Below are positions 1-9,755 of a stretch of DNA of 64,000 nucleotides, in pieces; within the stretch, counting starts at the first letter, position 1; the number at the start of each line of letters is the position of its first letter. Below the pieces are notes generated by a model that saw only the letters and a program-made list of their open reading frames with translations, searched no databases and was not told the DNA's origin. The position numbers and the translations under genes are program-made. The DNA comes from Acidobacteriota bacterium (lineage in GTDB: Bacteria > Acidobacteriota > Terriglobia > Terriglobales > Acidobacteriaceae). Location: positions 1 through 64,000 of the forward strand of contig QIAU01000132.1 of assembly GCA_003225055.1 (NCBI GenBank). The letters are read 5' to 3'.

Positions 1-441
1 CAGCCTTACGTCGGCGATTGGTTCCGCCGATGACCGCCAGCACCGTTAGTGAGTCAAGCGCGCTTCGGGGCACGAAGATTCTTTGCGTGTTGGAACGCAG
101 GTCGGGTGGGTTAATCAGGAAGCCGTCAGCGGTGGTCTGGCTGAGGTCATTGGGCATCATGCCTTCAAGAACCTCATTGTCCTTGAACCGCAACCTCACC
201 CAGAGGCCTTCGGTTCGGGGGCGGTTGGCGAACGTCTTGCGGCTCAGGGTGTCGGAGTCGGCAAACTCCCGGACGAAATACACGCCCTTGATATCCTTCA
301 GGTCGATACCGACGACGTTGCCCGCGGTATTGAGCAGTTCGAGCTTACCTTCGTGGACAAAGTTTGCGGGCGCAACATAGCCGTTGACAGAGTCGCGGTC
401 CATCTTGCGCACAATCACTTTCTTGTGGGTCGAAGGCATGG
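1..441 (-). CDS. Conserved hypothetical protein, partial (C-terminus beyond window)
   Basis: The reading frame is open for 147 codons from an ATG at 441 to the window edge, so the C-terminus is missing. The protein starts MPSTHKKVIVRKMDRDSV. It then reads like a small all-beta domain, with segments such as GYVAPANFVHEGKLELL and a later GLWVRLRFKDNEVLEG, and shows no signal peptide or membrane segment. I recall similar short proteins from acidobacteria, but I know no function and assign none. It is divergent from the CCA-enzyme gene; the 288 bases between them hold no other gene and presumably both promoters. Confidence 0.7.
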
Positions 442-729
442 TTTCAGCCCAAAAGCCCTGAGGTCGGGCGTTTCCAGACCAGCTGCTCCTCTGATTCTCG
501 CATCTTTCCTCGAAAATCCCGCAGCTCTCTCGATTGCAGTAGCCAAAATATTAACCATATGTTATTTTCGTAGGCTTGCCGATCGTCATCCTGCGCAGTA
601 TAAGTCTAACGGACAGAGCTACTTACACGAAAGTAGCGGGCCGGTTCTGCGGCCTTCACCGACCCTGTGGAAATCTTGGTGCTTACTGAACCCGAGGGGC
701 CCGTCAGCTTGGCAGTCTGAACGATAGAC

Positions 730-2265
730 ATGGCCGATTACATCTACACTTTGGAAATCCGGCTGACTCCGGACCAGCAGCGAGCGGTGACTCTCGTCCA
801 GGACGTGGCCCGAGCCGCGGGGATGAACGTTTACCTCACCGGTGGCGCGGTGCGCGACATCATCAGTGGCTTCACCATACGCGACCTGGATTTCACGGTG
901 CAGGGCAATGCTCTCAAGCTGCAAAAGGAACTGGAGCGCGGAGGCGCGGCTACCCAGAGCGTCGATGACGATCAGAAGGCACTGCATCTGACGCTCCCCG
1001 GAAACGTGCGCGCAGAAATCAGCATGGCACGCACGGAACGCTATGAGAAGGCGGGCAAACCCCCCGTGGTGACTCCAGGAACCATTCTGGAGGATCTACG
1101 CCGGCGGGATTTCACGGTGAACGCCATGGCCCTCTCACTGAACCCCGGGTCGCGCGGTCTGCTCATGGATCCTTTCAACGGGGCCGCGGATATCGAAGCC
1201 AAGTTGATCCGCATCCTGCACAACTATGCCTTCGTCGAGGATCCGGCGCGCCTGATCCGCGCCAGCCGTTTTGCGGCGCGCTTTCACTGGCCGCTGGAAG
1301 AGCGCACGCAAGCTCGCTTCGACTCCGCCAAAGAGAACAAGTACATCGAATACATCACGAACAAAGCCATAGGCTACGAGATCGAGCAGCTGGCCTACGA
1401 AGAAGACCCGCTGCATATCGTGCGGGTTCTGGAGAAGGAAGGCTGGCTTAACCTGCTCAGCCCGCATTGGACGACCGCCAAAATGGATACGGCCAGTCTC
1501 AGTCAATTGATGAAGACGCGGCAGCAGATGAGCGAGTTTGGCTACAATCCTGATCCTGCGCCGGCGGTGCTTTACTTCCTCACCGCGCGTCTCAACGATA
1601 AGGAAATCTCCGATATCCAGAGGCTGATCCCCCGCAAAGACCTGGTCGAAGCCTGGCGCGATCTGGAAGACAACGCCAAGCAGCTCGCCAAGAAACTGAC
1701 CGGCAAGGAAGCCGCGACTCCCTCCCGCACCTGGAAGCTGCTGTCTGAGTCGCGTCCCGAAATGATTCTGTTTCTGGAGGTGACGGCGCGCCAGCAGGCG
1801 GTGGTACACAAGATTCGCAACTTCTTCGGGAAATGGCGCCAGCTTCAGCAGAAACTGCCGCTCCCCGAAATGGCGGAATTGCATATTACGCCGCTGCTGC
1901 CCGAGTATCCCAAGATCGTGCAGGATGCATTCATGCTCTTACTGGATGGCAGACTGCGTTCGCGCACCGAGATTCTGAAATTCCTAAAGCCATTGGCGCC
2001 ACCCCCCCCACCGCCGCCACCTCCTCCCCCGCCCAAGCGTGGGCGTGCCGCCAAAGCAGCGGCTGCTGCAGAGGCAGCGGCGGTGACAGGCGGCCACGAC
2101 ACTGGCCAAAAGAAGGGAAAAGGTGCTGCCGCCAAAGCTCCTGCTGCCGAGGCGCCTGCGAAAACCGAGGTCAAAGCTGCGCCCAAGCCAGCCAAACACA
2201 ATTCCCCATCTAAGGTGAGCAAGATGGCGGGAAAGAGCAAATCGAAGAACAAGAAGCGCCGCTAA
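730..2265 (+). CDS. CCA tRNA nucleotidyltransferase / poly(A) polymerase family protein with low-complexity tail
   Basis: This is a class II nucleotidyltransferase, which adds CCA or A residues to RNA 3' ends. Visible motifs are GGAVRD (residues 38-43), the metal-binding DLDFTV (Asp52 and Asp54), RRRDFTVNAMA (124-134) and the RNA-head motif EDPARLIRASRFAARF (170-185). No HD phosphohydrolase motif is seen. The catalytic part ends near residue 420. It is followed by about 12 consecutive prolines and then a Lys/Ala-rich tail to residue 511, which is unlike most family members and may bind RNA. CCA addition versus polyadenylation cannot be settled from sequence. The stop codon lies in a strong hairpin shared with the convergent TonB-receptor gene. 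Confidence 0.88.
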   Translation: MADYIYTLEIRLTPDQQRAVTLVQDVARAAGMNVYLTGGAVRDIISGFTIRDLDFTVQGNALKLQKELERGGAATQSVDDDQKALHLTLPGNVRAEISMARTERYEKAGKPPVVTPGTILEDLRRRDFTVNAMALSLNPGSRGLLMDPFNGAADIEAKLIRILHNYAFVEDPARLIRASRFAARFHWPLEERTQARFDSAKENKYIEYITNKAIGYEIEQLAYEEDPLHIVRVLEKEGWLNLLSPHWTTAKMDTASLSQLMKTRQQMSEFGYNPDPAPAVLYFLTARLNDKEISDIQRLIPRKDLVEAWRDLEDNAKQLAKKLTGKEAATPSRTWKLLSESRPEMILFLEVTARQQAVVHKIRNFFGKWRQLQQKLPLPEMAELHITPLLPEYPKIVQDAFMLLLDGRLRSRTEILKFLKPLAPPPPPPPPPPPPKRGRAAKAAAAAEAAAVTGGHDTGQKKGKGAAAKAPAAEAPAKTEVKAAPKPAKHNSPSKVSKMAGKSKSKNKKRR

Positions 2266-2280
2266 ATCAGCGCCGCTTCT
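2252..2280. terminator. Hairpin between convergent genes, candidate bidirectional terminator
   Basis: Two 12-base arms (2252-2263 and 2269-2280) pair with one mismatch around a 5-base loop. The stop codon of the CCA-enzyme gene lies in the hairpin. The convergent receptor gene ends 10 bases further on. There is no long T run, so the termination mechanism is inferred. Confidence 0.5.
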
Positions 2281-2289
2281 TCTCCGGCT

Positions 2290-5200
2290 CTAGAATCTCA
2301 GCTTCAGGCCAATCTGGATAGCTCGCGGACCGCCGCTGCCCATCACCGGGTTGGCTGCCGCTACGTCGGGAGTAGCGCTGGCAAAACCAAAAAAGCTTGG
2401 CACGGAGGGGTCGACGTTGCCGAGTTGCCCGCCGACGCCGTAGGGATTGCTGAAATTGGGGTGATTAAGAATATTGAAGAACTCCCCGCGAACTTGGGCA
2501 ATGATCCGGTCTCCAATCCTCCAGTTCTTCACGATGGAAAAATCCCAGTTGCGATAAGCGGGCCCGCGGAAGATATTGCGGCGCATGGTCCCGAAAGTCC
2601 CCCGCGCAGGTGGAGTCAAAATGCCGGAGCCCTGGACATAGCAACCGAAGCGCGCCAGTGCGTCAGCGGCCGCCGGACTGCCTGCCGAGTCGATGCACCT
2701 TTGACCATTTGGATCGGTGGTTGTCACTTGGTTGGTGATTTTATTGAAACCAAAGTCTGCGGGACTTACGTACGCTATCGGGCCGAAAGGCGACGGTTTG
2801 AAATCAGCGGGATTACCCGTGAAATTCCAGCGATCGCTAAACTCTCCGGTTGCGCTCACGTCATTCCCACCGAGGTAGCCGTCGATCACCCCCCAGGGCA
2901 GGCCGGTTTGCATGACGACGATGGAGTTAATCTGCCAGCCTTCCAGCAACTGTCCCCAACCTTCCCGGCTCGGCAGCTCGTAGGTGAGGGAAAGCGTAAA
3001 GCGCTGGCGCAGATCGAAGTCGCTATTTCCGTATTCTCGTTCAGGGTGCAGGCTATCCTGCGGCTGCCGTGGCCGGTTGAGCGATGCCTGATCCAAGGCA
3101 TGCGACCAGGTGTAACCGGCTAGGAAATAGAGTCCCCGCCATGATCGCTCTGTCAAGGTGGCCTGCAGGGCGTGATACTTGGATTCGTAGCCATTAGAGA
3201 GGAAGTTCACAAATCTGAGAAAAGGAAAGCAGCCTGGTCCCACAACAACCGGAGTCGGGCAGTTGTAAGTCAAAGGACGACCAGACTGCTCGTCGCCCGT
3301 GTCTCTGGCCGGATCCACCTGGTTGATGTCGTACACGCTGTATAGCTTTGTACCTTTGTTCCCGACATATGCCACCTGGAGCGACATGTTATTGGCCAGC
3401 CTTTGCTGGATGTTGAAGTTCCAACTAGCCACGTAAGGAGTTTCCAAATTGCGCCTCACACCCAGAATGTCGCAAGGAGAAGCACTGCAGTCGATGTTGG
3501 TTACGTTGAAAACGGGGTTGGAGGGGCTCCAAGTCTGGGCACTGAGGTCCAGGTCCACGTTGGTGGCGGCCGCAACGATATTGCCGCCTCCGGGAGTAAC
3601 TCCTGCCGCGCCAGTCGGAACCACGTTCAAGCCCTCGGTGGCAGCGTTGGTCGTCAGGGATTTCGGCCCGATAAAGGTCGAGATCGGTGGAATGGCGTAG
3701 GCTATCCCAGCACCAGCTCGAATTACGGTGTTTGACTTACCGGTCGGATCCCAAGCGAAGCTGACACGGGGCGCAAAATTGTTGGGATCGATATTGTAGG
3801 GTGTGGAGACATCCCGCGCCACTTGCACCAACCCTCGGTTGGGATCGAAGTTGCCGAGCAGGTTTTCGCGCTCTCGGATGGTCGAACTCAACTCATAGCG
3901 CAGACCCAAATTCATGACGAAGCGGGATGACATCCTCAAATCATCCTGCACATACGCTCCGAAGGATTTGAGGCTCACGTGGCGCCGGGAATCGCCCACG
4001 AAAATGCGCCCCGTGTCCGGCAATCCCGCGAGGAAATCTTCCAGAGGACTGCTTTGAGTCTCCATCTCGGGACTCCTCCAGGCATTTCCTCCTATAAAAC
4101 GAATACGCCCTTTGCCATATCGATCACGGAGGTTAGACGTACTGCCGTGGCGGATCTCTCCCCCAAAACGAAGAGTGTGCCGGCCGCGAATATAGGAAAC
4201 ATTGTCGCTGCCCTGAAGGGTTTGGCTCGGAATTGTCTCCAGCGGCCAATTGGGGTTTCCGCCAAGAGGCGTGAAGCCGAAGATTGAGATCTGGGGCATT
4301 CCGAAGTTGATTGGGTCGGTGATCCCGGTATTGATGCCATAAGTCTGGGGGTCCCTTCCGTGGTCAACCGTGAGGATGGTTTGCCAGAAGCGATTGAAGC
4401 CAAACTTGGCTTCGTTAGCCCAGCGTGAGGCGGGCGTCCACGTCCAGGTTCCGCCCGCAAGCTGGGCGCGGGTGACGGCCTGCGACTGCCATTCCGGCCG
4501 AAGCACAGGGATATCCCGCTCGGTCTGCAGGCTGTCGCCCACCAAATAGCGCGCCGTCAGCACGTGACGTTCGCCAAGGTGGAAATCGAGCTTGGCCAGT
4601 CCGTTGTCCTCGCGGGTCTGGTTCGGAAAACCTAAGGGAATATCGGTGGATGAACTGTTGTTTTGCGGAAAGAGCGCAACCAGCGTCGAGCTAATAGAGT
4701 TTATTGGAACTCCGTGTGAGCTCAGGCTCGCCATCGCGTCAGGGATACTGTCGAACCGGGTGCTGGGCACGGCACGCAAGCTGCTGGTAACCGGCGTCGC
4801 CAGAATTTCCGAGTTGCCTATCACAGCGCGAACGCCCTCGTAGGCGAGAAAGTAGAAGGCCCGGTTCGGAACGAGCGGTCCCCCGATCGTGGCGCCGAAC
4901 TGGTGCGTGCGCAAAGGATGCTGTGGGTCCGGCCTCTGGTTGAACCAGTTGCGCGCGTCCAGAGCGCTGTTGCGGCCAAAATAGTAGGTGGAGCCATGCA
5001 AGCTATTCGTGCCCGACTTCAACCCGATGTTGATGGTCGCGCCCGGTTTCCAGCCGTATTCCGCTGACGGGTTCTCCTGGGCGTTGAATTCCTGGATGGC
5101 GTCGATGGGCAAGTGCGTGGCGGGCGTGCCCTGCACACCCTCGGCATTGATCACCGTACTCGCGTAATACGGATCGTTATTGTCGACCCCATCGATGATG

Positions 5201-5754
5201 ACATTATTGTCTTCGGGAAGATTCCCGTTGGAACTGATGGATAGGAAGCCACCGCCAGGATACCGCTGTACTCCGGGACGAAGCACCACCAGGTTTTGGA
5301 AGTCCCGCCCGTTTAGAGGCAGGTCGTTGATCGCCTTGTTGGTGAAGGTACCACCGAGCGTGTCATTGGTCGTTTCAACCAGGGGCGCTTCATCGGTGAC
5401 TTCCACTACTTCGTTGGGAGCACCGGGATGAAGCTGGAGGTCGAGATGGACGTCGCGAGCCACTTCCAGGCGGGTCGACGGTCGCTCAGCCCGTTTGAAG
5501 TTGGGAGCTTGAACCGAAACCTTGTACAGGCCGGGCGGGAGGTCAGCCGCTACATATTCGCCCACTTCGTTGCTCGTGACCCGGCGAGAGGCGCCGCGCT
5601 CCAAATCTGTGATTACGATGGTTGCACCGGCAACGACAGCGCCTGTCTGGTCTCTTATGGTGCCCAGGATGCGACCGCTATTGGTCTGCCCTAAAGAGGC
5701 GGCGCAGCACAGGAGAACGAAGCCACTGATTTCCCTAAGCCTCGCGTTCTTCAC
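2290..5754 (-). CDS. TonB-dependent receptor, Oar-like, with carboxypeptidase regulatory-like N-terminal domain
   Basis: This is an outer-membrane transporter or adhesin of about 1154 residues. I place the start at the GTG at 5754. It follows an AAGGGGG ribosome site and begins a clean signal peptide (VKNARLREISGFVLLCCAAS). An upstream ATG at 5937 would add 61 residues lacking signal features. After the signal comes a CarboxypepD_reg-like beta-sandwich (GRILGTIRDQTGAVVAGA), then a plug-like segment with DLPLNGRDFQNLV, then a long beta-barrel ending in aromatic Phe (IQIGLKLRF). Acidobacteria carry many such receptors. The substrate is unknown. No TonB-box claim can be made. Confidence 0.9.
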   Translation of the reverse strand: MKNARLREISGFVLLCCAASLGQTNSGRILGTIRDQTGAVVAGATIVITDLERGASRRVTSNEVGEYVAADLPPGLYKVSVQAPNFKRAERPSTRLEVARDVHLDLQLHPGAPNEVVEVTDEAPLVETTNDTLGGTFTNKAINDLPLNGRDFQNLVVLRPGVQRYPGGGFLSISSNGNLPEDNNVIIDGVDNNDPYYASTVINAEGVQGTPATHLPIDAIQEFNAQENPSAEYGWKPGATINIGLKSGTNSLHGSTYYFGRNSALDARNWFNQRPDPQHPLRTHQFGATIGGPLVPNRAFYFLAYEGVRAVIGNSEILATPVTSSLRAVPSTRFDSIPDAMASLSSHGVPINSISSTLVALFPQNNSSSTDIPLGFPNQTREDNGLAKLDFHLGERHVLTARYLVGDSLQTERDIPVLRPEWQSQAVTRAQLAGGTWTWTPASRWANEAKFGFNRFWQTILTVDHGRDPQTYGINTGITDPINFGMPQISIFGFTPLGGNPNWPLETIPSQTLQGSDNVSYIRGRHTLRFGGEIRHGSTSNLRDRYGKGRIRFIGGNAWRSPEMETQSSPLEDFLAGLPDTGRIFVGDSRRHVSLKSFGAYVQDDLRMSSRFVMNLGLRYELSSTIRERENLLGNFDPNRGLVQVARDVSTPYNIDPNNFAPRVSFAWDPTGKSNTVIRAGAGIAYAIPPISTFIGPKSLTTNAATEGLNVVPTGAAGVTPGGGNIVAAATNVDLDLSAQTWSPSNPVFNVTNIDCSASPCDILGVRRNLETPYVASWNFNIQQRLANNMSLQVAYVGNKGTKLYSVYDINQVDPARDTGDEQSGRPLTYNCPTPVVVGPGCFPFLRFVNFLSNGYESKYHALQATLTERSWRGLYFLAGYTWSHALDQASLNRPRQPQDSLHPEREYGNSDFDLRQRFTLSLTYELPSREGWGQLLEGWQINSIVVMQTGLPWGVIDGYLGGNDVSATGEFSDRWNFTGNPADFKPSPFGPIAYVSPADFGFNKITNQVTTTDPNGQRCIDSAGSPAAADALARFGCYVQGSGILTPPARGTFGTMRRNIFRGPAYRNWDFSIVKNWRIGDRIIAQVRGEFFNILNHPNFSNPYGVGGQLGNVDPSVPSFFGFASATPDVAAANPVMGSGGPRAIQIGLKLRF

Positions 5755-6116
5755 GGGCCCCCCTTGCTGGCCATGGCCGATGCCCACCACGGAAAACTGG
5801 AATGCACGAATCCGGCTCCGCTTCGGGGGTGACAGAACTCGGGGCAACAAGATTAGGGCGGATACTCGGTGTCTGTCAAACCCGGTAGGGACCCGGCACT
5901 CGACGGCTTTCGAAGTTCCCGCTGAGTGCTGCACCATTTTCTGGCGTTGCAGGTTCCTCGAGCTTGGCTAGAATGATAGCAAGCGCCTAGAACTGATTTC
6001 ATAAACGGTGTCCGGTGCACTCGGCTAAAGCGCACCGTTAGGGGAACCGGAGCGGCAGATCAAGCCCTGCCCCTACCCCAGACCATTTATGAAAGTACGC
6101 CAGTATCCGGGAACTC

Positions 6117-9100
6117 ATGTCACAATTCGTCCATCTCCATCTCCACACCGACTACTCCATGCTCGACGGCGCCTGCGACGTCGAGAAACTTTGCCAACGC
6201 GTTCGGGAATTAGGCATGCCGGCCGTGGCCATGACCGATCACGGCAACATCTTCGGCGCGGTGCATTTCGTCAATGCCGCCCATAAAGAGGGCATCAAGC
6301 CGATTGTCGGTTGCGAGCTCTACATCTCGAAAAAAGAAGACCACAATATCGAACGCACCCCGCCGGAAGGGGATACGTACAACCATCTCCTGGTGCTGGC
6401 CGAGAGCGAAGAGGGCTACCGGAATCTGGTAAAGATTACCTCCGAGGCCTCTTTACACGGCTTTTACTACAAGCCCCGGGTCAGCAAGAGATTTCTGGCG
6501 GAGCACGCAGGGGGGCTGATTGGCCTGTCGGGCTGCCTCAAAGGGGAAGTGGCGGAGTTTCTCATGGAAGAGAAATACGAGGCGGCGCGTGCGGCGGCCG
6601 CCACGTACCGCGAAATTTTCGGCAAAGAAAACTTCTTCCTGGAAATTCAGGACCAGGGCCTGGCTCAAGAACACAAGATACAACCCGCGTTGTTTCGCCT
6701 GGAGAAAGACCTGGGCCTCCCCCTGGTGGCTACGAACGACAGCCACTATCTGTGCGAGGACGATGCCCATGCCCAGGATGTGATGGTTTGCATCCAGACC
6801 GGCAAGTCCATCCAGGAACCCAATCGCATGAAGTTCCAGGGCAATCAGTTCTTCGTGAAGAGCCACCAGGAAATGGCTCGCCTCTTTAAGGACTCGCCCG
6901 ACGTTCTGACCCGCACGCTTGCCATCGCGGAAAGGTGCAACATGCGGATGGAGAAAGTCAGCAGCCCCTTTCCGCATTTCGAAGTTCCGCCCGGTTACAC
7001 GCTTGACAGCTATTTCGAGCGCATCACGCGCGACGGTTTTGCGCGCCGCATGGAAGCCCTGCGGAGTTTCTCGGACCGCGGCCTGCTGAAGCACAGCCTC
7101 GCCGATTACGAGCAGCGCTTGGCTCGCGAAATCGAGATCATCCAGCAGATGAAGTTCTCAGGGTACTTTCTCATTGTGTGGGACTTCATCCGTTACGCGA
7201 AGGAGCGCAACATTCCGGTTGGTCCGGGCCGCGGCTCGGCAGCCGGCTCGCTGGTCTCCTACTCGATGGGCATCACCGACCTTGATCCCTTGCAGCACGA
7301 GTTGCTGTTCGAGCGCTTCTTGAATCCCGAGCGCGTGTCCATGCCGGATATCGACATCGACTTCTGCATGAACCGGCGTGGCGAAGTCATCGATTACGTC
7401 ACCCGCAAGTACGGGCGCGAGAATGTCGCCCAGATCATCACCTTCGGCACCATGGCGGCTAAGGCGGCGATCAAGGATGTGGGCCGCGCCATGGACATAC
7501 CTTATGCCGATGTGGATCGCATCGCCAAGATGGTTCCCAACCAGCTTAACATCACGCTGGAGGAGGCACTGAAGGAATCGCCGCTCATGCAGCAGGTTTA
7601 TCAGAGCGACGCCCAGGTGAGGGAACTGCTGGATACAGCTAAGAAGCTTGAGGGTCTGGTGCGCAACGCTGGCGTGCACGCCGCCGGTGTCGTGATCGCG
7701 CCGCGGCCGCTGACCGAGCTGGTCCCCCTTTATAAGACCAAGAACGAGGAAATTGTTACTGCCTTCGACATGGTCGCCATCGAAAAGATGGGCCTGCTGA
7801 AGATGGATTTTCTGGGCCTGACGACCCTGACCATTCTCGATGACGCTCTGAAACTGATCGAGCAGACGCGCGGACAGAAGATGTCGCTGGAAGCGATTCC
7901 CCTGGCCGACCAGGAGACTTACGAGAGGGTCTTCCACAAAGGACTCACGTCAGGGGTGTTCCAGTTTGAATCCCACGGCATGCGCGACGTGCTGCGCCGT
8001 TATCAGCCGAACTCGATCGGAGATCTCACCGCCCTGAATGCGCTCTACCGTCCGGGTCCGATCCAGGGCGGCATGATTGACGATTTCATCGAGCGCAAGC
8101 ATGGCCGCCGTAAGATCGAATACGAACTGCCGGAATTGAAGGAGATTCTTGCGGAAACTCTGGGGGTGATTGTCTACCAGGAACAGGTGATGCAGATCGC
8201 GAACCGCCTGGCGGGGTATTCACTGGGAGAAGCCGATCTACTTCGTCGCGCCATGGGCAAGAAGAAGCCGGAAGAGATGGCCCAACAGAGAGAACGCTTT
8301 GTCCAGGGTTCGGTGCAGCGCGGCTATCCTCCCAGGAAGATCGAGAAGATCTTTGATTTGATGGCGCAGTTTGCCGGCTACGGGTTTAACAAGTCACATT
8401 CGGCGGCGTACGCGCTGCTTGCCTACCACACGGCGTACTTGAAAACCCACTACCCGGTCGCGTTCATGGCCGCCCTGCTGACGTCGGTCACGGGAACGAC
8501 TGACGATGTCGTCAAGTACATCAATGAGTGCCGGGAGATGGGCATCGCGGTCGAACCCCCTGACATAAACGTCAGCGATGCGACCTTCACACCGCACGGG
8601 GCCGCGATCCGGTTTGGCTTGGCTGCGGTCAAAAATGTTGGCCTCAATGCCATCGAATCCATCGTTGCGGGGCGCAAGAAACTCGGGCGCTATACATCGA
8701 TTTTCGAGTTCTGCGAGTCCGTTGACCTGCGCCTGCTCAACAAGCGGGTTCTGGAATCACTGATCAAGAGCGGGGCGATGGATGGTTTCGGCCGCCGCGC
8801 GCAGCTGATGGCCGTTCTGGACAAAGCCATTGAGCGCGCGCAAAAAGTGCAGCGCGACGCCGAATCCGGCCAACATGGTTTGTTCGGCGTGTTCCAAGCG
8901 GAAGAAGTTCGCGAGAATAATGACAAAATGCCCGATCTACCTGATTGGGACGAGCACTTGCGCCTGGCTTGCGAAAAAGAAATTCTCGGTTTCTTCATCA
9001 CCGGACATCCGCTGGAGAAGTACAAGGACAAGATCGCGGACTTCCGAGCGCTCACCACCGAGGAAATTGCGGCGCTCAAGAATTCCACGGGCAAGGACGA

Positions 9101-9596
9101 AATCCATGCGGCGGGGATGATCGCCAATGTGCGGGTGCTGAAATCCAAGAAAGGCGAGTTCTACGCCCAGGCCACGTTCGAAGACATGTCCGGCTCGCTG
9201 GACCTGCTGGTTTTTCCGGAAGCCTATCGGCGGCTGCAGGATAAGGTAAAACTGGAAGTTCCTGTCCTCGTCCGCGGCGGGGTTCGCATCGAAGAAGGTT
9301 CCAATCCGAAGCTCACAGTCAGCGACATTGTTTCTCTGGAAGAGGCCAAGCCCAAGCTGCCACGCTCCATTCGTGTCCGCGTCCCGGTCGAATCGGCTAC
9401 CGACAGCATGGTCGACGCCCTCCACACCCTGTTCAGCGAACGTACGGGGGAGGCCAAGGTATTGTTCGATGTGGAACGGCAGGGCGATTTCATGGTGGTG
9501 ATGGAGGCAGAAGGCTATAATGTCCAACCGGATCGCAATTTCATCGCGCGCGTGGAGGAACTCTGCGGACGCGGCGCGGTGCGCATTATTGACTGA
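6117..9596 (+). CDS. dnaE: DNA polymerase III alpha subunit
   Basis: This is the replicative polymerase catalytic subunit, 1159 residues, the usual DnaE length. The N-terminal PHP domain starts with HLHLHTDYS (residues 6-14) and contains MTDHGN. The polymerase core has GPGRGSAAGSLVSY and the catalytic aspartates in MPDIDIDFCMNRRGE (near residue 411). An OB-fold region follows near residue 985 (DEIHAAGMIANVRVLKSKKG). The ATG at 6117 fits the PHP domain start. About 180 bases separate it from the divergent TonB receptor. accA follows on the same strand. Confidence 0.97.
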   Translation: MSQFVHLHLHTDYSMLDGACDVEKLCQRVRELGMPAVAMTDHGNIFGAVHFVNAAHKEGIKPIVGCELYISKKEDHNIERTPPEGDTYNHLLVLAESEEGYRNLVKITSEASLHGFYYKPRVSKRFLAEHAGGLIGLSGCLKGEVAEFLMEEKYEAARAAAATYREIFGKENFFLEIQDQGLAQEHKIQPALFRLEKDLGLPLVATNDSHYLCEDDAHAQDVMVCIQTGKSIQEPNRMKFQGNQFFVKSHQEMARLFKDSPDVLTRTLAIAERCNMRMEKVSSPFPHFEVPPGYTLDSYFERITRDGFARRMEALRSFSDRGLLKHSLADYEQRLAREIEIIQQMKFSGYFLIVWDFIRYAKERNIPVGPGRGSAAGSLVSYSMGITDLDPLQHELLFERFLNPERVSMPDIDIDFCMNRRGEVIDYVTRKYGRENVAQIITFGTMAAKAAIKDVGRAMDIPYADVDRIAKMVPNQLNITLEEALKESPLMQQVYQSDAQVRELLDTAKKLEGLVRNAGVHAAGVVIAPRPLTELVPLYKTKNEEIVTAFDMVAIEKMGLLKMDFLGLTTLTILDDALKLIEQTRGQKMSLEAIPLADQETYERVFHKGLTSGVFQFESHGMRDVLRRYQPNSIGDLTALNALYRPGPIQGGMIDDFIERKHGRRKIEYELPELKEILAETLGVIVYQEQVMQIANRLAGYSLGEADLLRRAMGKKKPEEMAQQRERFVQGSVQRGYPPRKIEKIFDLMAQFAGYGFNKSHSAAYALLAYHTAYLKTHYPVAFMAALLTSVTGTTDDVVKYINECREMGIAVEPPDINVSDATFTPHGAAIRFGLAAVKNVGLNAIESIVAGRKKLGRYTSIFEFCESVDLRLLNKRVLESLIKSGAMDGFGRRAQLMAVLDKAIERAQKVQRDAESGQHGLFGVFQAEEVRENNDKMPDLPDWDEHLRLACEKEILGFFITGHPLEKYKDKIADFRALTTEEIAALKNSTGKDEIHAAGMIANVRVLKSKKGEFYAQATFEDMSGSLDLLVFPEAYRRLQDKVKLEVPVLVRGGVRIEEGSNPKLTVSDIVSLEEAKPKLPRSIRVRVPVESATDSMVDALHTLFSERTGEAKVLFDVERQGDFMVVMEAEGYNVQPDRNFIARVEELCGRGAVRIID

Positions 9597-9755
9597 CCCA
9601 ACTCTGCGGAAATGGCAGCACAACGAACCCGCGGCGCTACGGCGTCTCTAGCACAGGCGCAAGCCGAAGCTCCCGAACTCTGGGCCGTTTCTGACTTTCT
9701 TTTGTCTATGGTAGAGAGCCTGTGGGCTTGTTCCGGCAACGGCTCTGGATTCAAG

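Noticed and set aside
1135-1884. 249-codon minus-strand frame inside the CCA-enzyme gene
   Set aside because: Antisense shadow in GC-rich DNA; the plus strand carries all nucleotidyltransferase motifs.
5755-5937. N-terminal extension of the TonB receptor to ATG 5937
   Set aside because: The extra 61 residues lack signal-peptide features, whereas the GTG at 5754 has a ribosome site and starts a proper signal peptide.
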